This document shows positions 31,760 to 38,632 of a stretch of DNA of 38,632 bases, in pieces (position 1 is the stretch's first letter; every line of letters starts with the position of its first letter). The notes below the pieces were generated by a model. The model was not told the DNA's origin and searched no databases. It saw only the letters and a list, made by a program, of their open reading frames with translations. The position numbers and the translations under genes were made by a program. Source of the DNA: an uncultured Eubacterium sp. (GTDB lineage Bacteria; Bacillota; Clostridia; Lachnospirales; Lachnospiraceae); NCBI RefSeq assembly GCF_934295145.1, contig NZ_CAKRAS010000029.1, forward strand, positions 1 through 38,632, read 5' to 3'.

Positions 31760-33304
31760 ATGTACATAGGATTAAAACAAATTCAATATCAGTTGGGGGA
31801 CTATTCCACATTGCTGACTTCATCCGATGGTATACATGCCCTGACTGGATGGAACAAACTATATGATGCGCCGCAGCCACTGACCATCCATTTACTGTAC
31901 ACATGCACCTATTCACCGGAGCTTCTCTCCTTTCCGTTTATTCAGGATATGCATCTTTTATGTATTGTTCCTGAGGATATCAATATGGATATGCTGAACA
32001 GTCAGTTCCCGGATTGTGTAAGTGTCTTATTTGTGCAATGTAATAATCCTGAAGAAATCTATGGTCTTTTGCAAAGCTATTACAATATCCAGTGCGGTGT
32101 TGGATTTTACGGTTCTACACTCCTCGATTTTCTGGCTTTTGATAACGGATTGCAGCCAGCCATCGACTATTCTTACCGGGTATTTGGAAATCCAGTATTT
32201 GTTTTTGATGCAAATTATAATCTGATCGCAGCCCCCTTTGAAAAACTAAAAGATCAGAATTTTACGGATCGTACACTGGAGAAAAAAGGATTTACCGATC
32301 AGGATTTTAAAATGGTCAGCCGACAGAATAATATCCATGAACGGGTAAAAAGAAGTGAACTCCCAATCCGTGCTTTCAATGAAGAACTCGGTTATGAACA
32401 GCTTTACTGTTCCATTAACACAAGCAAAGATCTCGGTCATATTGTCGTTTCCGCTATCAATAAACCACTGGAACCGATCGATACAGAATTTCTGCTGATT
32501 TTAAAAAAATATATCAATGAGCAGATCAAAAAAGATGCATTCATTCAGAATGCACGTGGATTTAACTATGAATATTTTATCCGCGATCTGTTGGATCACA
32601 AAATTGCCGCAGACCGTTCTTCCATTACACATATGAATTATGTAAAGGATGATTTCAACGGCAACAATTACTGCATCGTCATCGAAATTGCAAGAAGTCA
32701 GGAAACCGTCAATGCTCGTCATGTCCGAAACATGCTGGAGAGCCGGATTCCATATCTGAAAACAGTTATTTACAATGGTCAGCTGATTGCAGTTATTACG
32801 ATTCCCACAAACCAGCTACTTCCGCAGGAGTACATTGACACTATTCAGAAACTCTGTCAGGAAAATGGACTTTATGCCGGGATGAGCAACTGTTTCCAGA
32901 ATATTTTAAATATTGAAGAATACTATAATCAGGCACTTCGCTCCATTGAACTCGGTATGTGCAAGAATCATTCACCAAACCTGTTTTCCTACAAAAACTA
33001 CTATTTGGAACATATGTTGAATTCTTTTACACTAAACGAATCCAGTTGGACCTTTTGTCATCCGAAAATGCAATTTCTGTTGGATTATGATAAGAAGCAT
33101 CACTCTGAGCTTGCCTACACATTATACATGTACCTGACACATGAACGGAATCTGGCCGCCACAGCGGAGGCCATGGATATGCATCGTACCTCTCTGGTGT
33201 ATCGATTCAAAAAAATAAATACTCTGATTGGGGAAGATTTTGATGATTACCGGGAACGGATGTATCTGATTTTATCCTATGAAATGAACCGTCCGACCGC
33301 ATAA
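31760..33304 (+). CDS. PucR/CdaR-family transcriptional activator
   Basis: A 514-aa regulator. The C-terminal HTH_30-type domain is clear: LAYTLYMYLTHERNLAATAEAMDMHRTSLVYRFKKINTLIG, as in PucR, CdaR and related activators. The central part (about 150-420) contains a sensor-like region (VFVFDANYNLIAAPFEKL) and a GGDEF-like fold typical of the family. There is no membrane segment. It is divergent from a 12-kb cluster, with a near-palindrome in the shared gap and again before unit 2, so it is the probable activator of both. Its effector is presumably a substrate or intermediate of the pathway and is not known. Confidence 0.88.
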   Translation: MYIGLKQIQYQLGDYSTLLTSSDGIHALTGWNKLYDAPQPLTIHLLYTCTYSPELLSFPFIQDMHLLCIVPEDINMDMLNSQFPDCVSVLFVQCNNPEEIYGLLQSYYNIQCGVGFYGSTLLDFLAFDNGLQPAIDYSYRVFGNPVFVFDANYNLIAAPFEKLKDQNFTDRTLEKKGFTDQDFKMVSRQNNIHERVKRSELPIRAFNEELGYEQLYCSINTSKDLGHIVVSAINKPLEPIDTEFLLILKKYINEQIKKDAFIQNARGFNYEYFIRDLLDHKIAADRSSITHMNYVKDDFNGNNYCIVIEIARSQETVNARHVRNMLESRIPYLKTVIYNGQLIAVITIPTNQLLPQEYIDTIQKLCQENGLYAGMSNCFQNILNIEEYYNQALRSIELGMCKNHSPNLFSYKNYYLEHMLNSFTLNESSWTFCHPKMQFLLDYDKKHHSELAYTLYMYLTHERNLAATAEAMDMHRTSLVYRFKKINTLIGEDFDDYRERMYLILSYEMNRPTA

Positions 33305-33350
33305 ACACTGGGTTGCAACCTGAAGTTGCGCAATCGCTCACGTCGATTGG

Positions 33351-33378
33351 TAGACATTTTCCGCTGATTTTTTATACT
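33351..33378 (+). promoter_or_regulatory. Promoter of the XRE-type membrane regulator gene
   Basis: TAGACA (33351-33356), a 16-nt spacer and TATACT (33373-33378), followed by a leader of about 115 nt in which I see no clear structure. A short dyad CAATCG/CGATTG lies at about 33331-33349, after the preceding gene, without a T-tract. Confidence 0.5.
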
Positions 33379-33500
33379 GAAAACAGATGAGATACACAGC
33401 ACATTATGTATTTCAGGTTTCCGGAAAGTCACACAACATCAATTTGATTCTGTAATCACAAATTTATGACAGGATCACTTTTTCCAGACGGAGGTACATT

Positions 33501-34844
33501 ATGACATTAGGTGAAAAATTATATACATTACGAACAAAACAGAATATGACACAGGAACAGCTTGCAGAAAAATTGCAGGTTTCCCGCCAGTCTATTTCCA
33601 AATGGGAATCCGATGCCACACGCCCGGATCTTGGGAAATTAAAATTTCTGGCAGAATTTTATCAGGTATCATTAGATAAGTTATTGGATGAAGATGTAGA
33701 TATTTTTTCCGAAGAAACTTCTTCTTGTTTGAGTCAGAATTCCGATTACGATTCGAATCACCGGAATGGTGCAGATGCATCAACCAATTCCGCTTTTGTA
33801 AATAATCAAAGTGATGATGCAGATCATCATGATAATTCTTCTGCATTAGGCATTTCTCTGGAAACCATTGAAAAGATCACTTCTGAAATCCTGCAAAAAA
33901 ATCACAAAACCTGGAAACGGACTTCCATCGGATTTGGTACCGCGTGCCTGGCCTTGACAGTTGCTTTGATTGTAGTCACAGTAACTTTTTCCACTAAATT
34001 AAACGCACTTTCCACGCAGATAGCACAAAGTTCCGCTCCGGTTTATATAAATAACGATTCCGATTACACCACGGAGCGAGACACTTATTTTCAAAGTTAT
34101 AACGCAACTGCAGATTCTGTCTCTGAAGATGGAAAAAATCTGCATGTCAAATTTACTGCTGTTTTGAAAAACTATCAGGACAACACGACTCTGACCATGC
34201 AGCTTCTGAATAACTCGGATCAAAATAATATCCCAGTTACATTTACCTATAAGGACGGCACTTATACTGGTTTCGCTGACCTGCCGATCAGTGCTGACAC
34301 CTATACGACAACTGCATGCATCGATACAAACGGTTCAAAACAGACCGTAGATATGAATGATGAGTATAGTTCTTTTTCTGTCCTGTCACTGGCAGACTGG
34401 CAGCCACGTCTTGAAGTTGATGCAAATTATGATAAGCTGAATCGTCGCAATGATGGACAATTCAATCTGAGCTGCAGCAAACTCAACTGTCGTTCCTTTC
34501 TCTCAGACGTCACACTTGAGATTCTGGTAAATGACACTAAAGTATACTCTTATTCTTTAGATGATGAGGATATAAACATTTTATCTGAGGAAGGAACTAC
34601 AATCTACATACCTTACAGTTTCACACTTCCCAAAGATAATACAGCAGAAACATGCACTGTCAGACTACACTGGTATAATTCCATAATAAAGCAATATATT
34701 ACCTATGAAGTAGACGGCGGCGGCATAACTTTTTCTAATGTCACAAATTCAGATAGTATTACCTCTATCCTTTTTAACCCTGATTTGGATTCTGATGATG
34801 GCGCTGCTCCTGTAAAGATTACATTTTCATCAACTGAGCCATAA
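33501..34844 (+). CDS. XRE-family regulator with one membrane segment and extracellular domain
   Basis: A 447-aa protein. Residues 1-62 form a Cro/C1-type helix-turn-helix (KLYTLRTKQNMTQEQLAEKLQVSRQSISKWESDATRPDLGKL). Residues 63-140 are a polar Asp/Ser/Asn-rich linker, 143-165 form one transmembrane helix, and about 275 beta-rich residues follow outside, with no domain I recognise. Such HTH-membrane-ectodomain proteins are common in Lachnospiraceae and may sense surface or envelope signals. GGAGG precedes ATG 33501. It is not obviously linked to its neighbours. Confidence 0.85.
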   Translation: MTLGEKLYTLRTKQNMTQEQLAEKLQVSRQSISKWESDATRPDLGKLKFLAEFYQVSLDKLLDEDVDIFSEETSSCLSQNSDYDSNHRNGADASTNSAFVNNQSDDADHHDNSSALGISLETIEKITSEILQKNHKTWKRTSIGFGTACLALTVALIVVTVTFSTKLNALSTQIAQSSAPVYINNDSDYTTERDTYFQSYNATADSVSEDGKNLHVKFTAVLKNYQDNTTLTMQLLNNSDQNNIPVTFTYKDGTYTGFADLPISADTYTTTACIDTNGSKQTVDMNDEYSSFSVLSLADWQPRLEVDANYDKLNRRNDGQFNLSCSKLNCRSFLSDVTLEILVNDTKVYSYSLDDEDINILSEEGTTIYIPYSFTLPKDNTAETCTVRLHWYNSIIKQYITYEVDGGGITFSNVTNSDSITSILFNPDLDSDDGAAPVKITFSSTEP

Positions 34845-34941
34845 CTGTAAGTTTATGTTAAAAGCAGAGAAACTTAAATTATACGCAGATTTGTTATTAC
34901 ACATTTATTAGCGAAAACAAAAATCTTTTGCAGACAAAGTA

Positions 34942-34972
34942 GAAGGCGAACAGGTCATTCCTGCTCGCCTTC
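34942..34972 (-). terminator. Hairpin at the end of the transglutaminase-like gene
   Basis: GAAGGCGA (34942-34949) pairs with TCGCCTTC (34965-34972) and ACAGG/CCTGC extend it imperfectly around TCATT. It overlaps the last codons of the minus-strand gene and lies in the gap between two converging genes, so it may end both. No strong T-tract. Confidence 0.5.
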
Positions 34973-35983
34973 ATTTGCTTCTTCCATATCAATACATGCA
35001 TCTTCCACTGCATCCACAAAGCTGACACGTATGACAGCCTGCGCCCAGTTCACGCTGATCCGCGCTGCTTTCTGTTTCTCATCCCCGGCTTTTTTGATCT
35101 GCTCCAGCAGTTCCTGAAAAACTCCTTTTGTCAGATAACCGCCGCGCCAGTGAAAGGTCAGTAATCTTTCTTTTTTTGCCGCCTGCAAAGACCGCTTGTA
35201 CACGTCTTCAATTTTTGTAAAAGACAGCTTTTTCTCCCGGTAATAAAAATGATCTCCATCCGTACAGAAAGGCGCCGGTGCGATCAGTGGTTCGTGATCC
35301 CGGAAAATCTTTTTATCTTCCAGATTAAAATAATCATAGCGCAGTTCCTGTCCTGCAAGACTGTGCTTTCCAAGGGTATTGTCAAAAGTTACATCCAGAT
35401 GGTAAAACTGTCCGCCGATTTTTACAATATTCCATGTATGGCGGTACTTGATGCCTTTCTCCGGATTATTCCCGCAAATAGCGATCATGCACCAGATACC
35501 AAGAGCATCACACAGCACTTTCACAGATTTTGCAATGCCCTCACAGACTCCCACGCCATGCCCTAACGGTCCGATGATTTCATGGGAATATGCTTTTTTC
35601 AGTTTATCGTAAGTTACATTTTCACAGATAAAATCGTGGATGTATTTTTCCTTCTCCCACTCTGACAGATTTTTTGCTGCCCGCGCCAATTTCTCCACCC
35701 GGGCTTTCATGGCTTTCTGATGCTCCCGGATCTTATTTTTATCAAATAAATATTCCGGAAGCAGGATCAGATTGGAAGAATTATCATAATAGCGGTACTG
35801 ATATCCCGTCGCCCAGAATACTTCCGGATGATCCAGACGCATCTGAAAAAAGATATCATATAACTCACGCCCGTCAATGCGCGGAATCTGAATCTCTGTA
35901 TCCAGTGCCGTGATGCCCTGCAACATTCCGTGATACACAGCCTGTTGCAGTTTATTCATCTTATTATAGTAAAACTGTTCCAT
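34955..35983 (-). CDS. Transglutaminase-like cysteine protease/peptidase-fold protein
   Basis: A 342-aa protein with the transglutaminase-core triad: Cys147 in GHGVGVCEGIAKSVKVLCDALG, His182 in IKYRHTWNIVKI and Asp197 in FYHLDVTFD. An N-terminal helical region precedes it (about 1-135, LDHPEVFWATGYQYRYY), and a basic then acidic C-terminal tail follows. No signal peptide is apparent, unlike many surface relatives, so it may act in the cytoplasm. Bacterial members are often peptidases or amidases; the substrate is unknown. Confidence 0.85.
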   Translation of the reverse strand: MEQFYYNKMNKLQQAVYHGMLQGITALDTEIQIPRIDGRELYDIFFQMRLDHPEVFWATGYQYRYYDNSSNLILLPEYLFDKNKIREHQKAMKARVEKLARAAKNLSEWEKEKYIHDFICENVTYDKLKKAYSHEIIGPLGHGVGVCEGIAKSVKVLCDALGIWCMIAICGNNPEKGIKYRHTWNIVKIGGQFYHLDVTFDNTLGKHSLAGQELRYDYFNLEDKKIFRDHEPLIAPAPFCTDGDHFYYREKKLSFTKIEDVYKRSLQAAKKERLLTFHWRGGYLTKGVFQELLEQIKKAGDEKQKAARISVNWAQAVIRVSFVDAVEDACIDMEEANEGEQE

Positions 35984-36073
35984 AATGATATGTTATCCTT
36001 ACTCCTGTACACGTCCCTGATTCTCTTGAAAATAATCCATAGATTTTCTAATTTCCTTTACATTCTGTGACAA

Positions 36074-36850
36074 TTATTCTTCCGCCTGCTGCGCATGCAC
36101 TGCAAACATCTGCTGCACAAATGCGTAGCTTCCAAGTCCAGCCAGTATACAGGAAGTTTCAATGCCACTACTTTCCAGAACATTTTTCCAGGAGTCCTTA
36201 TTCTCCCCTGCCATATCATTTCTGGCATGATCTCCTGCCACCAGCAATAAAGGTGATAATACGGCTTTTTTATAGCCCTGCCTGCACAGCTGCTTTTTCA
36301 CATCCTCAATTGCCGGATATCCCTCTACCGTACCAATAAATACGTTTTCATATCCCTGTGTCTGCAGCTGATGCTCCAGGGCCGGATAGCATGCATTGGC
36401 AAAATGCGCCGTTCCATGACCCATAAAAACAAAAGCATCAGAAGAATTCCTGAAATCAAAAATTTCATTCAAACCGCTGATCAGCTGTTCATAATCAGAC
36501 TGTTGATGCAGAAGCGAATGTCCCACACGTACAGATGCAAACTCTTTCTTATACATTTTCACAAGTTCCATCAGTTCATCATACTCATATCCATGAATCA
36601 TATAAGTCGGCTGAATAAGCAGTTCTGTATAACCATCTGCCGAAAATTTTTTCAAAGCCTCCTCAATTGTGTCAATTGTTATGGAATCCCGCTCCCGCAA
36701 CTTTTTGATAATTCTGCGGCTGCCGTAGGCCCGACGCATTTCATACTCTGGAAACGCCTTTGTAAGCGCCTGTTCCACCGGAATAATATTCTGTTCCTCT
36801 GCTTCTCTGTAAGAAGTTCCGAAACTAACCACTAATAACCCCTTTTTCAT
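36074..36850 (-). CDS. cbiK: Anaerobic sirohydrochlorin cobaltochelatase
   Basis: Inserts cobalt (or iron) into sirohydrochlorin in the oxygen-independent cobalamin or siroheme path. The 258-aa chelatase has KKGLLVVSFGTSYREAEEQNI at the start, and metal/catalytic residues His145 in FMGHGTAHFAN, Glu176 in GTVEGYPAIEDV and His208 in LLLVAGDHARNDMAG, the pattern of cytoplasmic CbiK. No other cobalamin gene is adjacent, so it is an orphan here. The siroheme reductase in the sulfur operon would need related cofactor supply, but a direct link is speculative. Confidence 0.92.
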   Translation of the reverse strand: MKKGLLVVSFGTSYREAEEQNIIPVEQALTKAFPEYEMRRAYGSRRIIKKLRERDSITIDTIEEALKKFSADGYTELLIQPTYMIHGYEYDELMELVKMYKKEFASVRVGHSLLHQQSDYEQLISGLNEIFDFRNSSDAFVFMGHGTAHFANACYPALEHQLQTQGYENVFIGTVEGYPAIEDVKKQLCRQGYKKAVLSPLLLVAGDHARNDMAGENKDSWKNVLESSGIETSCILAGLGSYAFVQQMFAVHAQQAEE

Positions 36851-36891
36851 CTTCTACGCCCTCATTTTACCGGTATCCCCGTCTGCTTTAC

Positions 36892-37224
36892 TTACTTCGT
36901 GTTTCTTTTTTGATATTCCTTATAATCATCTACGGAAATTCTCGCAAATTCACATGCACTCTCCAAAGTAATTCCCATATCAAGCAGCTGCGCGATTTTT
37001 GCCATTACCGTCTTGGTGGCTTCGTTGTCTTCGAGTTTCTGCATGCGTTTCTGGCGCTCTCTGTCCTCATAATCTTTCCAGTTTTCATAATCCTGCACGG
37101 TGATTCCGGCAATTGCACAGGCCTCTTCTAAGTTCTCACCGTAACGCTCCATAATTCGTTCTGCTGCTTCAACAAGTGCTGCACACAGTTCTTCACTTGT
37201 ACTTTCCATCATTTCATTTTTCAT
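36892..37224 (-). CDS. Small helical protein with two internal repeats
   Basis: Function not recognised. The 110-aa product is charged and almost wholly helical. Two similar segments stand out, NLEEACAIAGITVQDYENWK (about 31-50) and TLESACEFARISVDDYKEYQ (about 87-106), each looking like a short helix-turn-helix unit. A DNA- or protein-binding role is conceivable. GAGGA before ATG 37224 supports translation. It lies 41 nt upstream of cbiK on the same strand, but nothing ties the two functionally. Confidence 0.7.
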   Translation of the reverse strand: MKNEMMESTSEELCAALVEAAERIMERYGENLEEACAIAGITVQDYENWKDYEDRERQKRMQKLEDNEATKTVMAKIAQLLDMGITLESACEFARISVDDYKEYQKRNTK

Positions 37225-37327
37225 ATGTAATTCCTCTGTTTTTGCTTTTTATCTGTTTTTTCGAATAAATCGACTCTTTTATTTTATAGTTTTTCTGTGA
37301 AATTTGCAACTTATACCGATAAAGCGT

Positions 37328-37912
37328 TCATGTCGTTAAACGATACTCGTTTAGCTGTTTTCTGTATATCTTATAATCCGGACAATATTTTTCTACTTCT
37401 GCCCAAAAGTCGGCAGAGTGGTTCATATGCCTTCTATGCACCAACTCATGAATCACTACATAATCCAGTAATTCATCCGGCAAATAATACAACTGATAAT
37501 TAAAGTTTAAATTGCCCTTAGAACTGCAGCTTCCCCAGCGGGTTTTCTGATTTCGAATCGTAATTCTCCCCACTGTCACACCCATGATTTTGCCGTAATA
37601 TCTTACCCGCGATCCGATTTTTTCTTTGATTTTTTCCAGTTCTTCTCGTGACAATTGTCCCACCGGCGTTGCGCCTGTCGCTTCCCGCTGTTTTATGCGT
37701 GACTGCATTTGTTCTGCTTTTTGCCAGATCCATGACTGCTCACGATTCAGGAAATCCTGTAATGCACGCGCGGAAAGACGATTTGGGATCCGAAGAAGTA
37801 CCTCTCCATCTTCCTTTACCTGAAGTCCGATGGTTTTTCGTGCGGAACGGATTACCCGAAGAGTCATAGTTTGATTGTCTTTCTTTAGTTTTATTTCTGT
37901 CTGAATGTTCAT
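37328..37912 (-). CDS. YgjP/M48-like zinc metallopeptidase
   Basis: A 194-aa protein of the DUF45/YgjP family. The zinc motif is VVIHELVHRRHMNHSADFW, with His155, Glu156, His159 and a third ligand about His165. KTRWGSCSSKGNLNFNYQL upstream is also characteristic of the family. Cytoplasmic, with unknown substrate. AAAGG before ATG 37912. It follows spoIIID by 42 nt on the same strand and may be read together with it. Confidence 0.9.
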   Translation of the reverse strand: MNIQTEIKLKKDNQTMTLRVIRSARKTIGLQVKEDGEVLLRIPNRLSARALQDFLNREQSWIWQKAEQMQSRIKQREATGATPVGQLSREELEKIKEKIGSRVRYYGKIMGVTVGRITIRNQKTRWGSCSSKGNLNFNYQLYYLPDELLDYVVIHELVHRRHMNHSADFWAEVEKYCPDYKIYRKQLNEYRLTT

Positions 37913-37954
37913 AATGCCTTTGTATATTCTCGTTTTTAATATCTTTTTTATATT

Positions 37955-38206
37955 TTAATGATGATGCAAATATTTTTCTCGCGTGGCCATTCCCCCACGA
38001 ATGTGCCGTTCTGATTTGTTGACATCCAACACAACTCGTGTCTTTACTGCCAATGCCGGACTGATCTGTTTGAGACGTTCCGTGACGTCTTTATGTACCG
38101 TCGACTTACTAATTCCATACTTTTTAGCAGCCTGACGCACCGTTGCATTGTTGTCTATGATATATCGCGCAATTTCCATTGCCCGTTCCTCGATATAACC
38201 TTTCAC
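37955..38206 (-). CDS. spoIIID: Sporulation regulator SpoIIID
   Basis: A mother-cell DNA-binding protein of 83 aa acting after sigma-E during sporulation. The sequence YIEERAMEIARYIIDNNATVRQAAKKYGISKSTVHKDVTERL aligns closely with known SpoIIID, including the helix-turn-helix GISKSTVHKDV, followed by a basic C-terminus (RHIRGGMATREKY). The start is GTG 38206, which matches the known N-terminus. The only ribosome-site-like bases (GGGGA) lie in the 3' arm of a 10-bp hairpin directly upstream. This gene marks the organism as a spore former. Confidence 0.95.
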   Translation of the reverse strand: MKGYIEERAMEIARYIIDNNATVRQAAKKYGISKSTVHKDVTERLKQISPALAVKTRVVLDVNKSERHIRGGMATREKYLHHH

Positions 38207-38212
38207 TCAAAT

Positions 38213-38248
38213 CCCCGCATAGTTTGCTTTTTTACAATCTATGCGGGG
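38213..38248 (-). promoter_or_regulatory. Hairpin covering the spoIIID ribosome site
   Basis: CCCCGCATAG (38213-38222) pairs perfectly with CTATGCGGGG (38239-38248) around a 16-nt loop. On the minus strand the hairpin ends 6 nt before the GTG start and contains the only plausible Shine-Dalgarno bases. No T-tract follows in that direction, so translational control or mRNA stability is more likely than termination. Confidence 0.55.
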
Positions 38249-38255
38249 AGATTTT

Positions 38256-38263
38256 GATGTATG
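38256..38263 (-). promoter_or_regulatory. Sigma-E-like -10 element of spoIIID
   Basis: On the minus strand CATACATC resembles the sigma-E -10 consensus CATACA-T. Transcription would begin near the hairpin at 38248. I find no convincing sigma-E -35 at the expected distance, so this is tentative. Confidence 0.35.
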
Positions 38264-38279
38264 TCTATATTGAGATTTT

Positions 38280-38386
38280 CTTGATTAATCTTGTCTTAAC
38301 CTTGTCTAAAAACCTTCTCTAACACTTATTTATTTGAGTTTTCTTGTCTAAATCTTGTCTTAGCCTTGACTAAATCTTGTCTAAAC
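38280..38386 (-). repeat. Array of 11-bp phased CTTGTCTAA-type repeats
   Basis: On the plus strand, variants of CTTGTCTAAAT start at 38280, 38290, 38301, 38314, then 38343, 38354, 38365 and 38376. The last four are spaced exactly 11 bp, one helical turn. On the minus strand the unit reads TTTAGACAAGA. It lies between the decayed gene at the window end and the spoIIID promoter region. It could be a protein-binding array or the shifted remains of a repetitive coding tail. Confidence 0.7.
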
Positions 38387-38404
38387 ACTTTTATATAATC
38401 CAAG

Positions 38405-38632
38405 CTATTTTTTTAATATCCAATTAGATTTTTGTTGATTTGTAGAATCAGTTTCGATTATTTGTTTTTGCTTTAATGAATAAAGTAAATTCCGAATCTA
38501 ATTTTCTTTCTGCTTCTCACTTAAAGCATCTGGCAGCTTATCCCATAATAATTCTCGAATTTCTTTTTTTCTTGCCTTGTCATATTGCTTAAGATATTCA
38601 ACAATCAAATCTTTATAATATTTATCATCAAA
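38405..38632 (-). pseudogene. C-terminal end of a truncated gene with an in-frame amber codon
   Basis: Reading in from the window edge, one frame gives 44 residues (including KKEIRELLWDKLPDALSEKQ), a TAG at 38498-38500, then 30 more residues in the same frame (IRNLLYSLKQKQIIE...NWILKK) and a stop at 38405. The two parts join naturally across the amber codon, where relatives would likely have Lys. The pattern resembles the winged-helix tail of AlbA_2 (Schlafen-like) ATP-binding proteins, held with low confidence. The rest of the gene is outside the window. The region is distinctly AT-rich compared with the rest. Confidence 0.55.

Noticed and set aside
33305..33350. Terminator after the PucR-like gene
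   Set aside because: Only a short CAATCG/CGATTG dyad without T-tract; too weak to list as a terminator.
38280..38386. Possible CRISPR array
   Set aside because: Units are 11 bp, imperfect and without unique spacers; no cas genes.

Overview
The window reads as chromosomal DNA from a spore-forming, strictly anaerobic gut Firmicute, most likely a Lachnospiraceae member of the Blautia/Dorea type. The evidence is a spoIIID gene, an H-cluster [FeFe]-hydrogenase, butyrate-kinase type acyl-phosphate enzymes, anaerobic CbiK, mucin amino-sugar genes, strong AGGAGG ribosome sites and moderate GC. Species cannot be fixed from the sequence. No phage, insertion sequence or CRISPR array is visible. The last 430 bases are AT-rich and contain gene debris.

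Layout. 1-3400: tRNA-Phe, polyphosphate kinase, a MOSC protein and tRNA-Tyr, the last followed by a stray copy of its own 3' end. 3375-7863: amino-sugar catabolism, with nagA and nagB on the minus strand and a divergent plus-strand pair (sugar nucleotidyltransferase and NahK-type kinase). Each gene of that pair is preceded by a near-identical folded leader of about 68 nt. 7923-12614: pyruvate kinase, an orphan carbamate kinase and an HtrA protease. 12624-18106: a sulfur operon, metY - siroheme reductase - tusA - thioredoxin - hcyS - hcyF - hcyD, with a LacI-type regulator gene at its end and a perfect LacI-type palindrome in front of it. It matches the protein-thiocarboxylate homocysteine route described in Wolinella succinogenes.

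19340-33304 is the most unusual part. A PucR/CdaR-like activator gene faces a long set of minus-strand genes in two transcription units. Unit 1 is thiolase-like enzyme, DUF35-ACP-ACP fusion, phosphate acyltransferase, butyrate-kinase-like enzyme, acyl-ACP thioesterase and an OFA-type transporter. Unit 2 is a second OFA-type transporter, a two-cluster ferredoxin, an AprA/fumarate-reductase-like flavoprotein and an [FeFe]-hydrogenase. The same 18-bp near-palindrome stands in front of both units, so they probably form one regulon. My inference is a catabolic pathway that imports a carboxylate, uses it reductively with ferredoxin/H2 electrons, and handles a C-C cleavage or acyl-transfer product on a dedicated tandem ACP before conserving energy through acyl-phosphate. 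The substrate is unknown.

33501-38632: a membrane-anchored XRE regulator, a transglutaminase-like protein, CbiK, a small helical protein with an internal repeat, a YgjP-type metallopeptidase, SpoIIID with a hairpin over its start region, an 11-bp phased repeat array and the decayed C-terminus of a gene that runs off the window.
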